DNA from: Colletes latitarsis
Lineage: Eukaryota; Arthropoda; Insecta; Hymenoptera; Colletidae
DNA: 64,000 nt
Assembly (NCBI RefSeq): GCF_051014445.1
Contig: NC_135137.1
Span: 17,051,501-17,115,500, forward strand
Direction: 5' to 3'
Shown: positions 54,108 to 64,000 of the stretch, in pieces
Position numbering within the stretch: position 1 is the stretch's first letter
Layout of the letters: the number at the start of each line of letters is the position of its first letter
The notes under the pieces: generated by a model
Seen by the model: the letters and a program-made list of their open reading frames with translations, nothing else
Told to the model about the DNA's origin: nothing
Databases searched by the model: none
Position numbers and translations under genes: made by a program

Positions 54108-54196
54108 CGTTTCTGAGGTCGTTCCCTTTTTATCTGAAGTGCTTTCCTAGTGTTTTGCGGTCGTTAATTTCCAAGACGGCATTATTAGTTTTTGTT
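54108..54196 (-). pseudogene. Integrase C-terminal remnant and insert junction of element 3
   Basis: About 54148-54220 matches element 1 near 9891-9965 (the GPF region and after), out of frame with the ORF upstream because one extra A follows the deletion joint. At about 54147 similarity to element 1 ends and the element-3-specific segment begins. Confidence 0.7.
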
Positions 54197-56767
54197 TTAT
54201 CTATTATTTTTAAAAGGTCCGAGAGTGTTCAAAGCAATGTCATCCAATCGTTCTGCCCATGTATCGGTGATAAGCATCGGCTGTCGAGTTTTCATTCGAA
54301 CCAGCTTTTGCTCCTTACAGCTTTTACATTTTCTAATGTATTCTTGTATATCAGTTTCCATTCCTGGCCAAGTATATTTTGGAAATAAACATCTGTAGGT
54401 CCTAATGATTCCCCTATGCCCTCCGACAAGATTATCGTGGGCTTCCGAAATTAGGTGTATGCGGTCTTCTACGGATGGAGTGATAAGCAAGGGGTCCCTT
54501 GAATTGTTTGTTGACGGTTGTGCGGGACCGATAGGCTCGGAACGGAATGGTACGATGTCCCACAGGTTTCGTCTTGGGTTTGTCCTTCCCGAACCAAATA
54601 ATCCTTGATTTAATACATGTGGTGATGACGAAGCGAGTAGATGAGTTGCAGCTGTTTCTATTACTGTGTTCTGATTTTTATCTTCTGGCTGGCAACTCGT
54701 TCGGTTAATCGTGGTGTCGGTGTTGTCCTCGGAAGAAATTAAATTTCCTACTATTGTACTTCTTTCGTTATTAGTTGAACACGACAAAATGAATTTATTC
54801 TGTCCTGGTGGTAACGAAGTCGGCGAATTCCGAAATATATTTTTCCTGATGCTTTTTGATGATCCTTTCTTCTTTATTATGGTTTCTTGATACGGGGCTT
54901 CGTCAGAGCTGCTGTCCAAATCTACGTATGACGGGTGTGCTTGATTTCTGCGTAAGGATTTCACGCGGTGTCCTATCCCGGTTCCACCTGGTGTTTTGAA
55001 TCGTCCGTTTGGTCTGTATGTTTTGTCTTCTTTTGAAGTGAGTGGCAAACAGATGTGTGCTGGGTTGCGCGATAGCGCATCTGCGTTCTTATTTGGTTTT
55101 CCAGATTTGCGTACTACGTTGTGTGTGTATACTGCAGCCTTTCCAATGAAAACTTCCCTCGGTGGTTTAATTTGTGCTAAACGACTTTCCTTAATATCTT
55201 GATTGGCCGTTTTTGTTGCGGTTTGTTGCCCAATTCTGGCAGGTAAACGGTATTTGGCGTTGAATTCATCTCTGTTGGAGAAAGGTATTGGTTTAACTGG
55301 TTGGCTCCGTGTTACCAAGGTTTTATGATAATACGAAATTTCTGCTCCTTCTTGGATTAAAAACGGACTTCCTATGAGCCCAATTGCTGAGGATAACGGG
55401 AAATCTTTTAGTACATGAAAATGCGCTGGAGCAGAATTAATGTGTAGAGTCACTGTGCCCATAGTATATACGGTAGCGGAGGCGAGACCAGTGATTTCCA
55501 AACGTTCCCTAGATGTAAGTGTTTTGGGATGTTTTAATGCATCCACGTGAATAAGATTGATAGAGGAACCTCCATCGATCAGAAATTCCCCTGATCCCTT
55601 TTTCAATTCTGGGACCTTTACCCTGATTCGCGCTGCAGGAGCTTCCTTGAGGAGCGGCGCGGAATCTTTGAATCGGGCTGTCTTTCGGCGATTTTGAGCG
55701 GCCCCGTTCGTCATATCGCCATCATGACGAACGCGCTTGAAATTTGAAAATTCAGTTGAAGAATCGCGGAGGTGTCCTTCGGTAAATCGGCGCTTTTTCC
55801 TTTCTTCTCTCTTACAGATTTCGCCGTTGTGACCCTTTTTCCCGCAATTCCAACAAAACAGGTGGTGGTTTCGCTTTTCCTTGCGTCTAGCCATTCTTCC
55901 TGTGGTGCAGGTGTCCTCTTGAGATGCGTCAGAGCTGTAAGAGGGGCTCCTCCTGCGTAGCGTAAACACAGATGTCCTTCTTGGCCGGTCCTCGTAGTCT
56001 GTCTCGGATCCAGATGCGTTCCGTTCCCTGCGTTGGTGATAAGCGGGTGACGATGACCGAGGGTAGGTGGCTCGAGACCTGTGTGTGTTTTCCCAGTGAT
56101 GACTTTCATCTGGCACGATGTTATGTTTATTCCTTAACCGTCTGTCTACTTCCAATACGGCGTCGTAGGCATCATCCAGTGTGTCCAATTTTTTATTTAG
56201 AGCATGGACACGCAGAAAGATACGTTCTGGTAATCCCTCGATGAACCCTTCCAAAACGTCCTTTTCCATATAGCGGATATGATGCTCGTTGTTTTCTTCA
56301 TAACGATCCTGAATCGCTATTCGCGTATTGTGGACTAAGTCGCAGACGCGATTTACGTAATTTCTTAAAGATTCGTCTGTACGTATTTTCAGACGACATA
56401 TTTCCCCTTGGAAATATTTTAAATTTCGACCCGGTGCAAATCTCCTCTTAAGAAATTTAAGCAATTCCCTGACACTTTGAAATGCGTAACCCTGAGTGCA
56501 GGTTCTAGCCGGACCGATTAACTTTGTGAGCACTAACGCGAGATACTCTTTTTCCGTATTCGGCGGAATAAACGCGAGACCGTCCCCGACTTTTTGCGCA
56601 AAGGCCGATAAAGAAGCACTTTCGCCGTCGAATGTAGGGATCGAAATCACGGCTGACTGTAAGCAATTTCGTTGCGTTAAAACAGCCATAGAGTACGTTA
56701 AATTCGCGATTTCATCAGATGTAAGCGTTCTGCTTGTGCCTGATGTTGCTGAGTTTGCTTGAGCCAT
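54197..56767 (-). CDS. Fused Gag-protease protein with RT-less pol remnant (element 3)
   Basis: 856 codons, one uninterrupted frame. Gag matches elements 1 and 2 throughout (capsid-like 46-210; CCHC knuckle at 305-318). No frameshift is needed here: the slippery heptamer is changed to TTCAAAT (complement of 55742-55748), and a net loss of about 5 nt near 55660-55675 brings protease into the gag frame. The protease keeps D-G-G at 398-400. At 55120/55121 the sequence jumps over RT and most of RNase H straight to the ADALSR region, in frame. A 28-codon gap in the linker near 54810 and the integrase zinc region (H, H, C, C) follow. The first catalytic Asp of integrase is Asn, and the ORF ends soon after an 8-bp-repeat-associated deletion of the core. 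Probable products are Gag and protease; enzyme functions would have to come from other copies. Confidence 0.88.
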   Translation of the reverse strand: MAQANSATSGTSRTLTSDEIANLTYSMAVLTQRNCLQSAVISIPTFDGESASLSAFAQKVGDGLAFIPPNTEKEYLALVLTKLIGPARTCTQGYAFQSVRELLKFLKRRFAPGRNLKYFQGEICRLKIRTDESLRNYVNRVCDLVHNTRIAIQDRYEENNEHHIRYMEKDVLEGFIEGLPERIFLRVHALNKKLDTLDDAYDAVLEVDRRLRNKHNIVPDESHHWENTHRSRATYPRSSSPAYHQRRERNASGSETDYEDRPRRTSVFTLRRRSPSYSSDASQEDTCTTGRMARRKEKRNHHLFCWNCGKKGHNGEICKREERKKRRFTEGHLRDSSTEFSNFKRVRHDGDMTNGAAQNRRKTARFKDSAPLLKEAPAARIRVKVPELKKGSGEFLIDGGSSINLIHVDALKHPKTLTSRERLEITGLASATVYTMGTVTLHINSAPAHFHVLKDFPLSSAIGLIGSPFLIQEGAEISYYHKTLVTRSQPVKPIPFSNRDEFNAKYRLPARIGQQTATKTANQDIKESRLAQIKPPREVFIGKAAVYTHNVVRKSGKPNKNADALSRNPAHICLPLTSKEDKTYRPNGRFKTPGGTGIGHRVKSLRRNQAHPSYVDLDSSSDEAPYQETIIKKKGSSKSIRKNIFRNSPTSLPPGQNKFILSCSTNNERSTIVGNLISSEDNTDTTINRTSCQPEDKNQNTVIETAATHLLASSSPHVLNQGLFGSGRTNPRRNLWDIVPFRSEPIGPAQPSTNNSRDPLLITPSVEDRIHLISEAHDNLVGGHRGIIRTYRCLFPKYTWPGMETDIQEYIRKCKSCKEQKLVRMKTRQPMLITDTWAERLDDIALNTLGPFKNNR
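55705..55733 (-). promoter_or_regulatory. Conserved hairpin at the former frameshift site of element 3
   Basis: GTTCGTCAT pairs with ATGACGAAC, plus one extra C-G pair, around a 9-nt loop. It is the equivalent of the element 1 stem at 6084-6112, but one pair is changed on both sides (C-G to T-A), so pairing is preserved. The slippery heptamer next to it is lost. Confidence 0.8.
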
Positions 56768-57147
56768 TTTAGCGGTTGACTAAGTAACTAGTATACAACC
56801 GGCAAATAACGCGTAGCTAAACTAATGTCGATACTTATGTCGATTTTTAAGTTAGTTTCTTGCTAGCGCGAAAGCTCTCACTAAAATGTCTGTGCGATAT
56901 CGTCAGATGTAAGCGCCTTGCTTGTGCTGACGTCGCTTAAATTGATCGAGTCCAAATAACGCGTAGCAAAACTAAAGTCGATACCTATGTCGATTTTAAT
57001 ATTAGTCTGATGCTAACGCGGGAGCTCTTTCTAAAGTAGTATGGTTAACTAGGCTGATATTTCAGCTTCCACTAGTATATAACCAAAACCCTGAATTGAT
57101 ATATTCACAGAAAGATCGTAAGGTGTATCCCACCGCTGTCACCAGTT
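56768..57147 (-). promoter_or_regulatory. Leader and primer-binding site of element 3
   Basis: Same length (380 nt) and layout as the leaders of elements 1 and 2, including the imperfect duplication and the decayed copy of the gag start (about 56885-56940). The primer-binding site is the complement of 57128-57144, identical to the other two. Confidence 0.75.
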
Positions 57148-58051
57148 TGTTACGAGCGCGAGCGCGAGATCCTGGATTCGGTCGAGGGCAGTACTCGACC
57201 GGTGGTTTTTGGGTATGGTTAGGAAAGAGACAGGAGTTCCGGACGAACCAGGGGCTCTATACCCTGGGAGCCGTAGGAGTAGGTTACGTGGACGAACCAG
57301 GGGCCCTATACCCTGGGAGCCACGGGGTTAAATTTATAAGGAGAAATGTATGGTTTCACGGACGAACCAGGGGCTCTATACCCTGGGAGCCGCTAGAAAG
57401 GAGTGGACGAACCAGGGGCTTTATACCCTGGGAGCCACGTAGGTTTTTTAGGAAATTTTAGGATCTTTGCTCTATCGTAATGGTACACCTCGAGCGGTAA
57501 AGGTGTACCGGGTCCGTGAGATACTCCCCCGTCCTTCCGTTAATATGGTTCAGGGTTTTATTAATTAAATAATGCAGATCAGGGTAACTACTAGTATATA
57601 TTCTGTTAAGTGCTCAAGTACAAAAGGTGTATTAACAAAACCAGTACTATCGCTGGGTTGCCACGACGGCGAGAGTTTTAAATCGGCGTTTACGCGGCGC
57701 GTTCGCGGGAGCTACTCACTCGATTAGTCGATTGAACACTCACAATTAAAACCGCTAGGGTGAATAGTTGCTCAAAGGGGATTATAGCCCGATCTTGCTT
57801 CGAGTGTCAAAGTAACGTCGTCTCGAGAGGTTTTGAGAAAAACTGAGCTCCACGAGTAGGAAAATGCGGCCCTTATATACTGGAAAATTACTCAGTACAG
57901 TGGCGGGGCATTACCATATAAGGCAATGAAACTGGGCCGGGTGTGCACATACGGCATGAGTCAACCCCGTTCGAGGGGTTGTGCGCTAAATAATCGGGCC
58001 AACGCCCAAGCCACCAAACGTTTCAGTCCCATACATGGATGATATGTAACA
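57148..58051 (-). repeat. 5' LTR of element 3
   Basis: 904 bp, minus strand. It has the GATCTC form at its inner end, the likely ancestral state, unlike the 5' LTRs of elements 1 and 2. Four 32-bp repeats, TATA box and AATAAA are present. Confidence 0.94.
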
Positions 58052-61000
58052 CTAGCATGTACAAAAAAAATTTACTTAATAATGAAATTAAATCATTCAA
58101 TTTCATCTGATCATTGAAATTGAGTGAATATTTAATTATTAGGTATATAGTAAAATTATCGTGAAATTACTAGTATGTACAAAAAAAATTTACTTAATAA
58201 TGAAATTAAATCGTTCAATTTCATCTGATCATTGAAATTGAGTGAATATTTAATTATTAGGTGTATAGTAAAATTATCGTGAAATTACTAGTATGTACAA
58301 AAAAAATTTACTTAATAATGAAATTAAATCATTCAATTTCATCTGATCATTGAAATTGAGTGAATATTTAATTATTAGGTGTATAGTAAAATTATCGTGA
58401 AATTACTAGTATGTACAAAAAAAATTTACTTAATAATGAAATTAAATCGTTCAATTTCATCTGATCATTGAAATTGAGTGAATATTTAATTATTAGGTGT
58501 ATAGTAAAATTATCGTGAAATTACTAGTATGTACAAAAAAAATTTACTTAATAATGAAATTAAATCGTTCAATTTCATCTGATCATTGAAATTGAGTGAA
58601 TATTTAATTATTAGATGTATAGTAAAATTATCGTGAAATTACTAGTATGTACAAAAAAAATTTACTTAATAATGAAATTAAATCGTTCAATTTCATCTGA
58701 TCATTGAAATTGAGTGAATATTTAATTATTAGGTGTATAGTAAAATTATCGTGAAATTACTAGTATGTACAAAAAAAATTTACTTAATAATGAAATTAAA
58801 TCGTTCAATTTCATCTGATCATTGAAATTGAGTGAATATTTAATTATTAGGTGTATAGTAAAATTATCGTGAAATTACTAGTATGTACAAAAAAAATTTA
58901 CTTAATAATGAAATTAAATCGTTCAATTTCATCTGATCATTGAAATTGAGTGAATATTTAATTATTAGGTGTATAGTAAAATTATCGTGAAATTACTAGT
59001 ATGTACAAAAAAAATTTACTTAATAATGAAATTAAATCGTTCAATTTCATCTGATCATTGAAATTGAGTGAATATTTAATTATTAGGTGTATAGTAAAAT
59101 TATCGTGAAATTACTAGTATGTACAAAAAAAATTTACATAATAATGAAATTAAATCGTTCAATTTCATCTGATCATTGAAATTGAGTGAATATTTAATTA
59201 TTAGGTGTATAGTAAAATTATCGTGAAATTACTAGTATGTACAAAAAAAATTTACTTAATAATGAAATTAAATCGTTCAATTTCATCTGATCATTGAAAT
59301 TGAGTGAATATTTAATTATTAGGTGTATAGTAAAATTATCGTGAAATTACTAGTATGTACAAAAAAAATTTACTTAATAATGAAATTAAATCGTTCAATT
59401 TCATCTGATCATTGAAATTGAGTGAATATTTAATTATTAGGTGTATAGTAAAATTATCGTGAAATTACTAGTATGTACAAAAAAAATTTACTTAATAATG
59501 AAATTAAATCGTTCAATTTCATCTGATCATTGAAATTGAGTGAATATTTAATTATTAGGTGTATAGTAAAATTATCGTGAAATTACTAGTATGTACGAAA
59601 AAAATTTACTTAATAATGAAATTAAATCGTTCAATTTCATCTGATCATTGAAATTGAGTGAATATTTAATTATTAGATGTATAGTAAAATTATCGTGAAA
59701 TTACTAGTATGTACAAAAAAAATTTACTTAATAATGAAATTAAATCGTTCAATTTCATCTGATCATTGAAATTGAGTGAATATTTAATTATTAGGTGTAT
59801 AGTAAAATTATCGTGAAATTACTAGTATGTACAAAAAAAATTTACTTAATAATGAAATTAAATCGTTCAATTTCATCTGATCATTGAAAATGAGTGAATA
59901 TTTAATTATTAGGTGTAATGTAAAATTATCGTGAAATTACTAGTATGTACAAAAAAAATTTACTTAATAATGAAATTAAATCGTTCAATTTCATCTGATC
60001 ATTGAAATTGAGTGAATATTTAATTATTAGGTGTATAGTAAAATTATCGTGAAATTACTAGTATGTACAAAAAAAATTTACTTAATAATGAAATTAAATC
60101 GTTCAATTTCATCTGATCATTGAAATTGAGTGAATATTTAATTATTAGGTGTATAGTAAAATTATCGTGAAATTACTAGTATGTACAAAAAAAATTTACT
60201 TAATAATGAAATTAAATCGTTCAATTTCATCTGATCATTGAAATTGAGTGAATATTTAATTATTAGGTGTATAGTAAAATTATCGTGAAATTACTAGTAT
60301 GTACAAAAAAAATTTACATAATAATGAAATTAAATCGTTCAATTTCATCTGATCATTGAAATTGAGTGAATATTTAATTATTAGGTGTATAGTAAAATTA
60401 TCGTGAAATTACTAGTATGTACAAAAAAAATTTACTTAATAATGAAATTAAATCGTTCAATTTCATCTGATCATTGAAATTGAGTGAATATTTAATTATT
60501 AGGTGTATAGTAAAATTATCGTGAAATTACTAGTATGTACAAAAAAAATTTACTTAATAATGAAATTAAATCGTTCAATTTCATCTGATCATTGAAATTG
60601 AGTGAATATTTAATTATTAGGTGTATAGTAAAATTATCGTGAAATTACTAGTATGTACAAAAAAAATTTACTTAATAATGAAATTAAATCGTTCAATTTC
60701 ATCTGATCATTGAAATTGAGTGAATATTTAATTATTAGGTGTATAGTAAAATTATCGTGAAATTACTAGTATGTACAAAAAAAATTTACTTAATAATGAA
60801 ATTAAATCGTTCAATTTCATCTGATCATTGAAATTGAGTGAATATTTAATTATTAGATGTATAGTAAAATTATCGTGAAATTACTAGTATGTACAAAAAA
60901 AATTTACTTAATAATGAAATTAAATCGTTCAATTTCATCTGATCATTGAAATTGAGTGAATATTTAATTATTAGGTGTATAGTAAAATTATCGTGAAATT

Positions 61001-64000
61001 ACTAGTATGTACAAAAAAAATTTACTTAATAATGAAATTAAATCGTTCAATTTCATCTGATCATTGAAAATGAGTGAATATTTAATTATTAGGTGTAATG
61101 TAAAATTATCGTGAAATTACTAGTATGTACAAAAAAAATTTACTTAATAATGAAATTAAATCGTTCAATTTCATCTGATCATTGAAATTGAGTGAATATT
61201 TAATTATTAGGTGTATAGTAAAATTATCGTGAAATTACTAGTATGTACAAAAAAAATTTACTTAATAATGAAATTAAATCGTTCAATTTCATCTGATCAT
61301 TGAAATTGAGTGAATATTTAATTATTAGGTGTATAGTAAAATTATCGTGAAATTACTAGTATGTACAAAAAAAATTTACTTAATAATGAAATTAAATCGT
61401 TCAATTTCATCTGATCATTGAAATTGAGTGAATATTTAATTATTAGGTGTATAGTAAAATTATCGTGAAATTACTAGTATGTACAAAAAAAATTTACTTA
61501 ATAATGAAATTAAATCATTCAATTTCATCTGAGCATTGAAATTGAGTGAATATTTAATTATTAGGTGTATAGTAAAATTATCGTGAAATTACTGGTATGT
61601 ACAAAAGAAATTTACTTAATAATGAAATTAAATCATTCAATTTCATCGGATCATTGAAATTGAGTGAATATTTAATTATTAGGTGTATAGTAAAATTATC
61701 GTGAAATTACTAGTATGTACAAAAGAAATTTACTTAATAATGAAATTAAATCATTCAGTTTCATCTGATCATTGAAATTGAGTGAATATTTAATTATTAG
61801 GTGTATAGTAAAATTATCGTGAAATTACTAGTATGTACAAAAAAAATTTACTTAATAATGAAATTAAATCATTCAATTTCATCTGATCATTGAAATTGAG
61901 TGAATATTTAATTATTAGGTGTATAGTAAAATTATCGTGAAATTACTGGTATGTACAAAAGAAATTTACTTAATAATGAAATTAAATCATTCAATTTCAT
62001 CTGATCATTGAAATTGAGTGAATATTTAATTATTAGGTGTATAGTAAAATTATCGTGAAATTACTAGTATGTACAAAAGAAATTTACTTAATAATGAAAT
62101 TAAATCATTCAATTTCATCTGATCATTGAAATTGAGTGAATATTTAATTATTAGGTATATAGTAAAATTATCGTGAAATTACTAGTATGTACAAAAAAAA
62201 TTTTCTTAATAATGAAATTAAATCGTTCAATTTCATCTGATCATTGAAATTGAGTGAATATTTAATTATTAGGTGTATAGTAAAATTATCGTGAAATTAC
62301 TAGTATGTACAAAAAAAATTTACTTAATAATGAAATTAAATCGTTCAATTTCATCTGATCATTGAAATTGAGTGAATATTTAATTATTAGATGTATAGTA
62401 AAATTATCGTGAAATTACTAGTATGTACAAAAAAAATTTACTTAATAATGAAATTAAATCATTCAATTTTATCTGATCATTGAAATTGAGTGAATATTTA
62501 ATTATTAGGTGTATAGTAAAATTATCGTGAAATTACTAGTATGTACAAAAGAAATTTACTTAATAATGAAATTAAATCGTTCAACTTCATCTGATCATTG
62601 AAATTGAGTGAATATTTAATTATTAGGTATATAGTAAAATTATCGTGAAATTACTAGTATGTACAAAAAAAATTTACTTAATAATGAAATTAAATCGTTC
62701 AATTTCATCTGATCATTGAAATTGAGTGAATATTTAATTATTAGATGTATAGTAAAATTATCGTGAAATTACTAGTATGTACAAAAAAAATTTACTTAAT
62801 AATGAAATTAAATCGTTCAATTTCATCTGATCATTGAAATTGAGTGAATATTTAATTATTAGGTGTATAGTAAAATTATCGTGAAATTACTAGTATGTAC
62901 AAAAAAAATTTACGTAATAATGAAATTAAATCGTTCAATTTCATCTGATCATTGAAATTGAGTGAATATTTAATTATTAGGTGTATAGAAAAAATTATCG
63001 TGAAATTACTAGTATGTACAAAAAAAATTTACTTAATAATGAAATTAAATCGTTCAATTTCATCTGATCATTGAAATTGAGTGAATATTTAATTATTAGG
63101 TGTATAGTAAAATTATCGTGAAATTACTAGTATGTACAAAAAAAATTTACTTAATAATGAAATTAAATCGTTCAATTTCATCTGATCATTGAAATTGAGT
63201 GAATATTTAATTATTAGATGTATAGTAAAATTATCGTGAAATTACTAGTATGTACAAAAAAAATTTACTTAATAATGAAATTAAATCATTCAATTTCATC
63301 TGATCATTGAAATTGAGTGAATATTTAATTATTAGGTGTATAGTAAAATTATCGTGAAATTACTAGTATGTACAAAAGAAATTTACTTAATAATGAAATT
63401 AAATCGTTCAATTTCATCTGATCATTGAAATTGAGTGAATATTTAATTATTAGGTATATAGTAAAATTATCGTGAAATTACTAGTATGTACAAAAAAAAT
63501 TTACTTAATAATGAAATTAAATCGTTCAATTTCATCTGATCATTGAAATTGAGTGAATATTTAATTATTAGATGTATAGTAAAATTATCGTGAAATTACT
63601 AGTATGTACAAAAAAAATTTACTTAATAATGAAATTAAATCATTCAATTTCATCTGATCATTGAAATTGAGTGAATATTTAATTATTAGGTGTATAGTAA
63701 AATTATCGTGAAATTACTAGTATGTACAAAAAAAATTTACTTAATAATGAAATTAAATCGTTCAATTTCATCTGATCATTGAAATTGAGTGAATATTTAA
63801 TTATTAGGGGTATAGTAAAATTATCGTGAAATTACTAGTATGTACAAAAAAAATTTACTTAATAATGAAATTAAATCGTTCAATTTCATCTGATCATTGA
63901 AATTGAGTGAATATTTAATTATTAGGTGTATAGTAAAATTATCGTGAAATTACTAGTATGTACAAAAAAAATTTACTTAATAATGAAATTAAATCGTTCA
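58052..64000. repeat. Satellite block to the right of element 3 (TAGGTG-type monomers)
   Basis: About 50 monomers in the same orientation as all others, running off the end of the window. Nearly all are TAGGTG type, with a patch of AAAAGAAATTT units around 61.5-62.1 kb. A 10-monomer (1,180-bp) duplication is marked by TTTACATAA (59136 and 60316) and GAAAATGAG (59886 and 61066). No gene is seen. Confidence 0.96.

Larger units (their letters stand above)
52584..58051 (-). mobile_element. Element 3: internally deleted Ty3/Gypsy element of a diverged sublineage
   Basis: 5,468 bp on the minus strand, with 904-bp LTRs at both ends that differ from each other at about four sites and from element 1 at clearly more. 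Compared with element 1 it lacks three internal segments (about 1,527, 84 and 675 bp in element 1 coordinates: 6702-8228, about 8544-8627, and 9216-9890), all multiples of three. It carries about 0.37 kb of different sequence between pol and the 3' UTR. RT, nearly all RNase H and the integrase core are gone, so it must be non-autonomous. Gag, protease, primer site, polypurine tract and both LTRs are kept. Confidence 0.95.

Noticed and set aside
1..64000. Sequence-based host gene inside the satellite blocks
   Set aside because: The blocks are continuous 118-bp monomers at high A+T with frequent stops; no non-repeat interval longer than the listed elements exists.

Overview
The window is eukaryotic repeat DNA, most likely from an arthropod. 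This rests on the 17.6/gypsy-like character of the Ty3/Gypsy retrotransposons and on an arthropod-style TATA plus TCAGT initiator in their LTRs; the species cannot be told. No ordinary host gene, tRNA, rRNA or CRISPR array is visible. About two thirds of the window (roughly 42.7 of 64 kb) is one head-to-tail satellite with a 118-bp monomer (about 80% A+T), running off both ends of the window. All monomers point the same way. Each carries a 13-bp dyad around a 9-nt loop.

The satellite is interrupted by one family of LTR retrotransposon with 904-bp LTRs (TGTTAC...GTAACA). Element 1 (3769-11206, +) and element 2 (16843-24280, +) are 7,438 bp each and nearly identical. A solo LTR (13573-14476) lies exactly midway between them. 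All three share the same TAAT target duplication and the same flanking monomers, and the LTR-to-LTR spacing is exactly 3,270 bp on each side. They are therefore segmental copies of one insertion amplified with its satellite, the middle copy reduced to a solo LTR. Element 3 (52584-58051, - strand, 5,468 bp) is a separate insertion of a diverged sublineage with its own CTAG duplication.

Elements 1 and 2 have LTR, a tRNA-Leu-type primer site, a structured leader, gag (388 aa), a -1 frameshift signal (TTTAAAC plus hairpin), pol (protease, RT, RNase H, integrase with a DD35E triad), a polypurine tract and LTR. In both copies the same in-frame TGA cuts pol inside RNase H. There is no env. Element 3 has lost the slippery heptamer but kept the hairpin through a compensatory base-pair change. 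A net 5-nt loss puts gag and protease in one frame. Three internal deletions, each a multiple of three, removed RT, most of RNase H, part of a linker and the integrase core, leaving an 856-codon Gag-protease-centred ORF. Element 3 also carries about 0.37 kb absent from elements 1 and 2, with a 101-aa Cys/His-rich ORF I do not recognise.

Layout: satellite 1-3768 (CAGAGG type); element 1; satellite 11207-13572; solo LTR; satellite 14477-16842; element 2; satellite 24281-52583, grading from CAGAGG-type monomers on the left to TAGGTG-type on the right with several nested higher-order repeats; element 3; TAGGTG-type satellite 58052-64000. The picture fits a centromeric or heterochromatic satellite array with recent retrotransposon insertions and ongoing unequal exchange. 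The centromere assignment is inference only.
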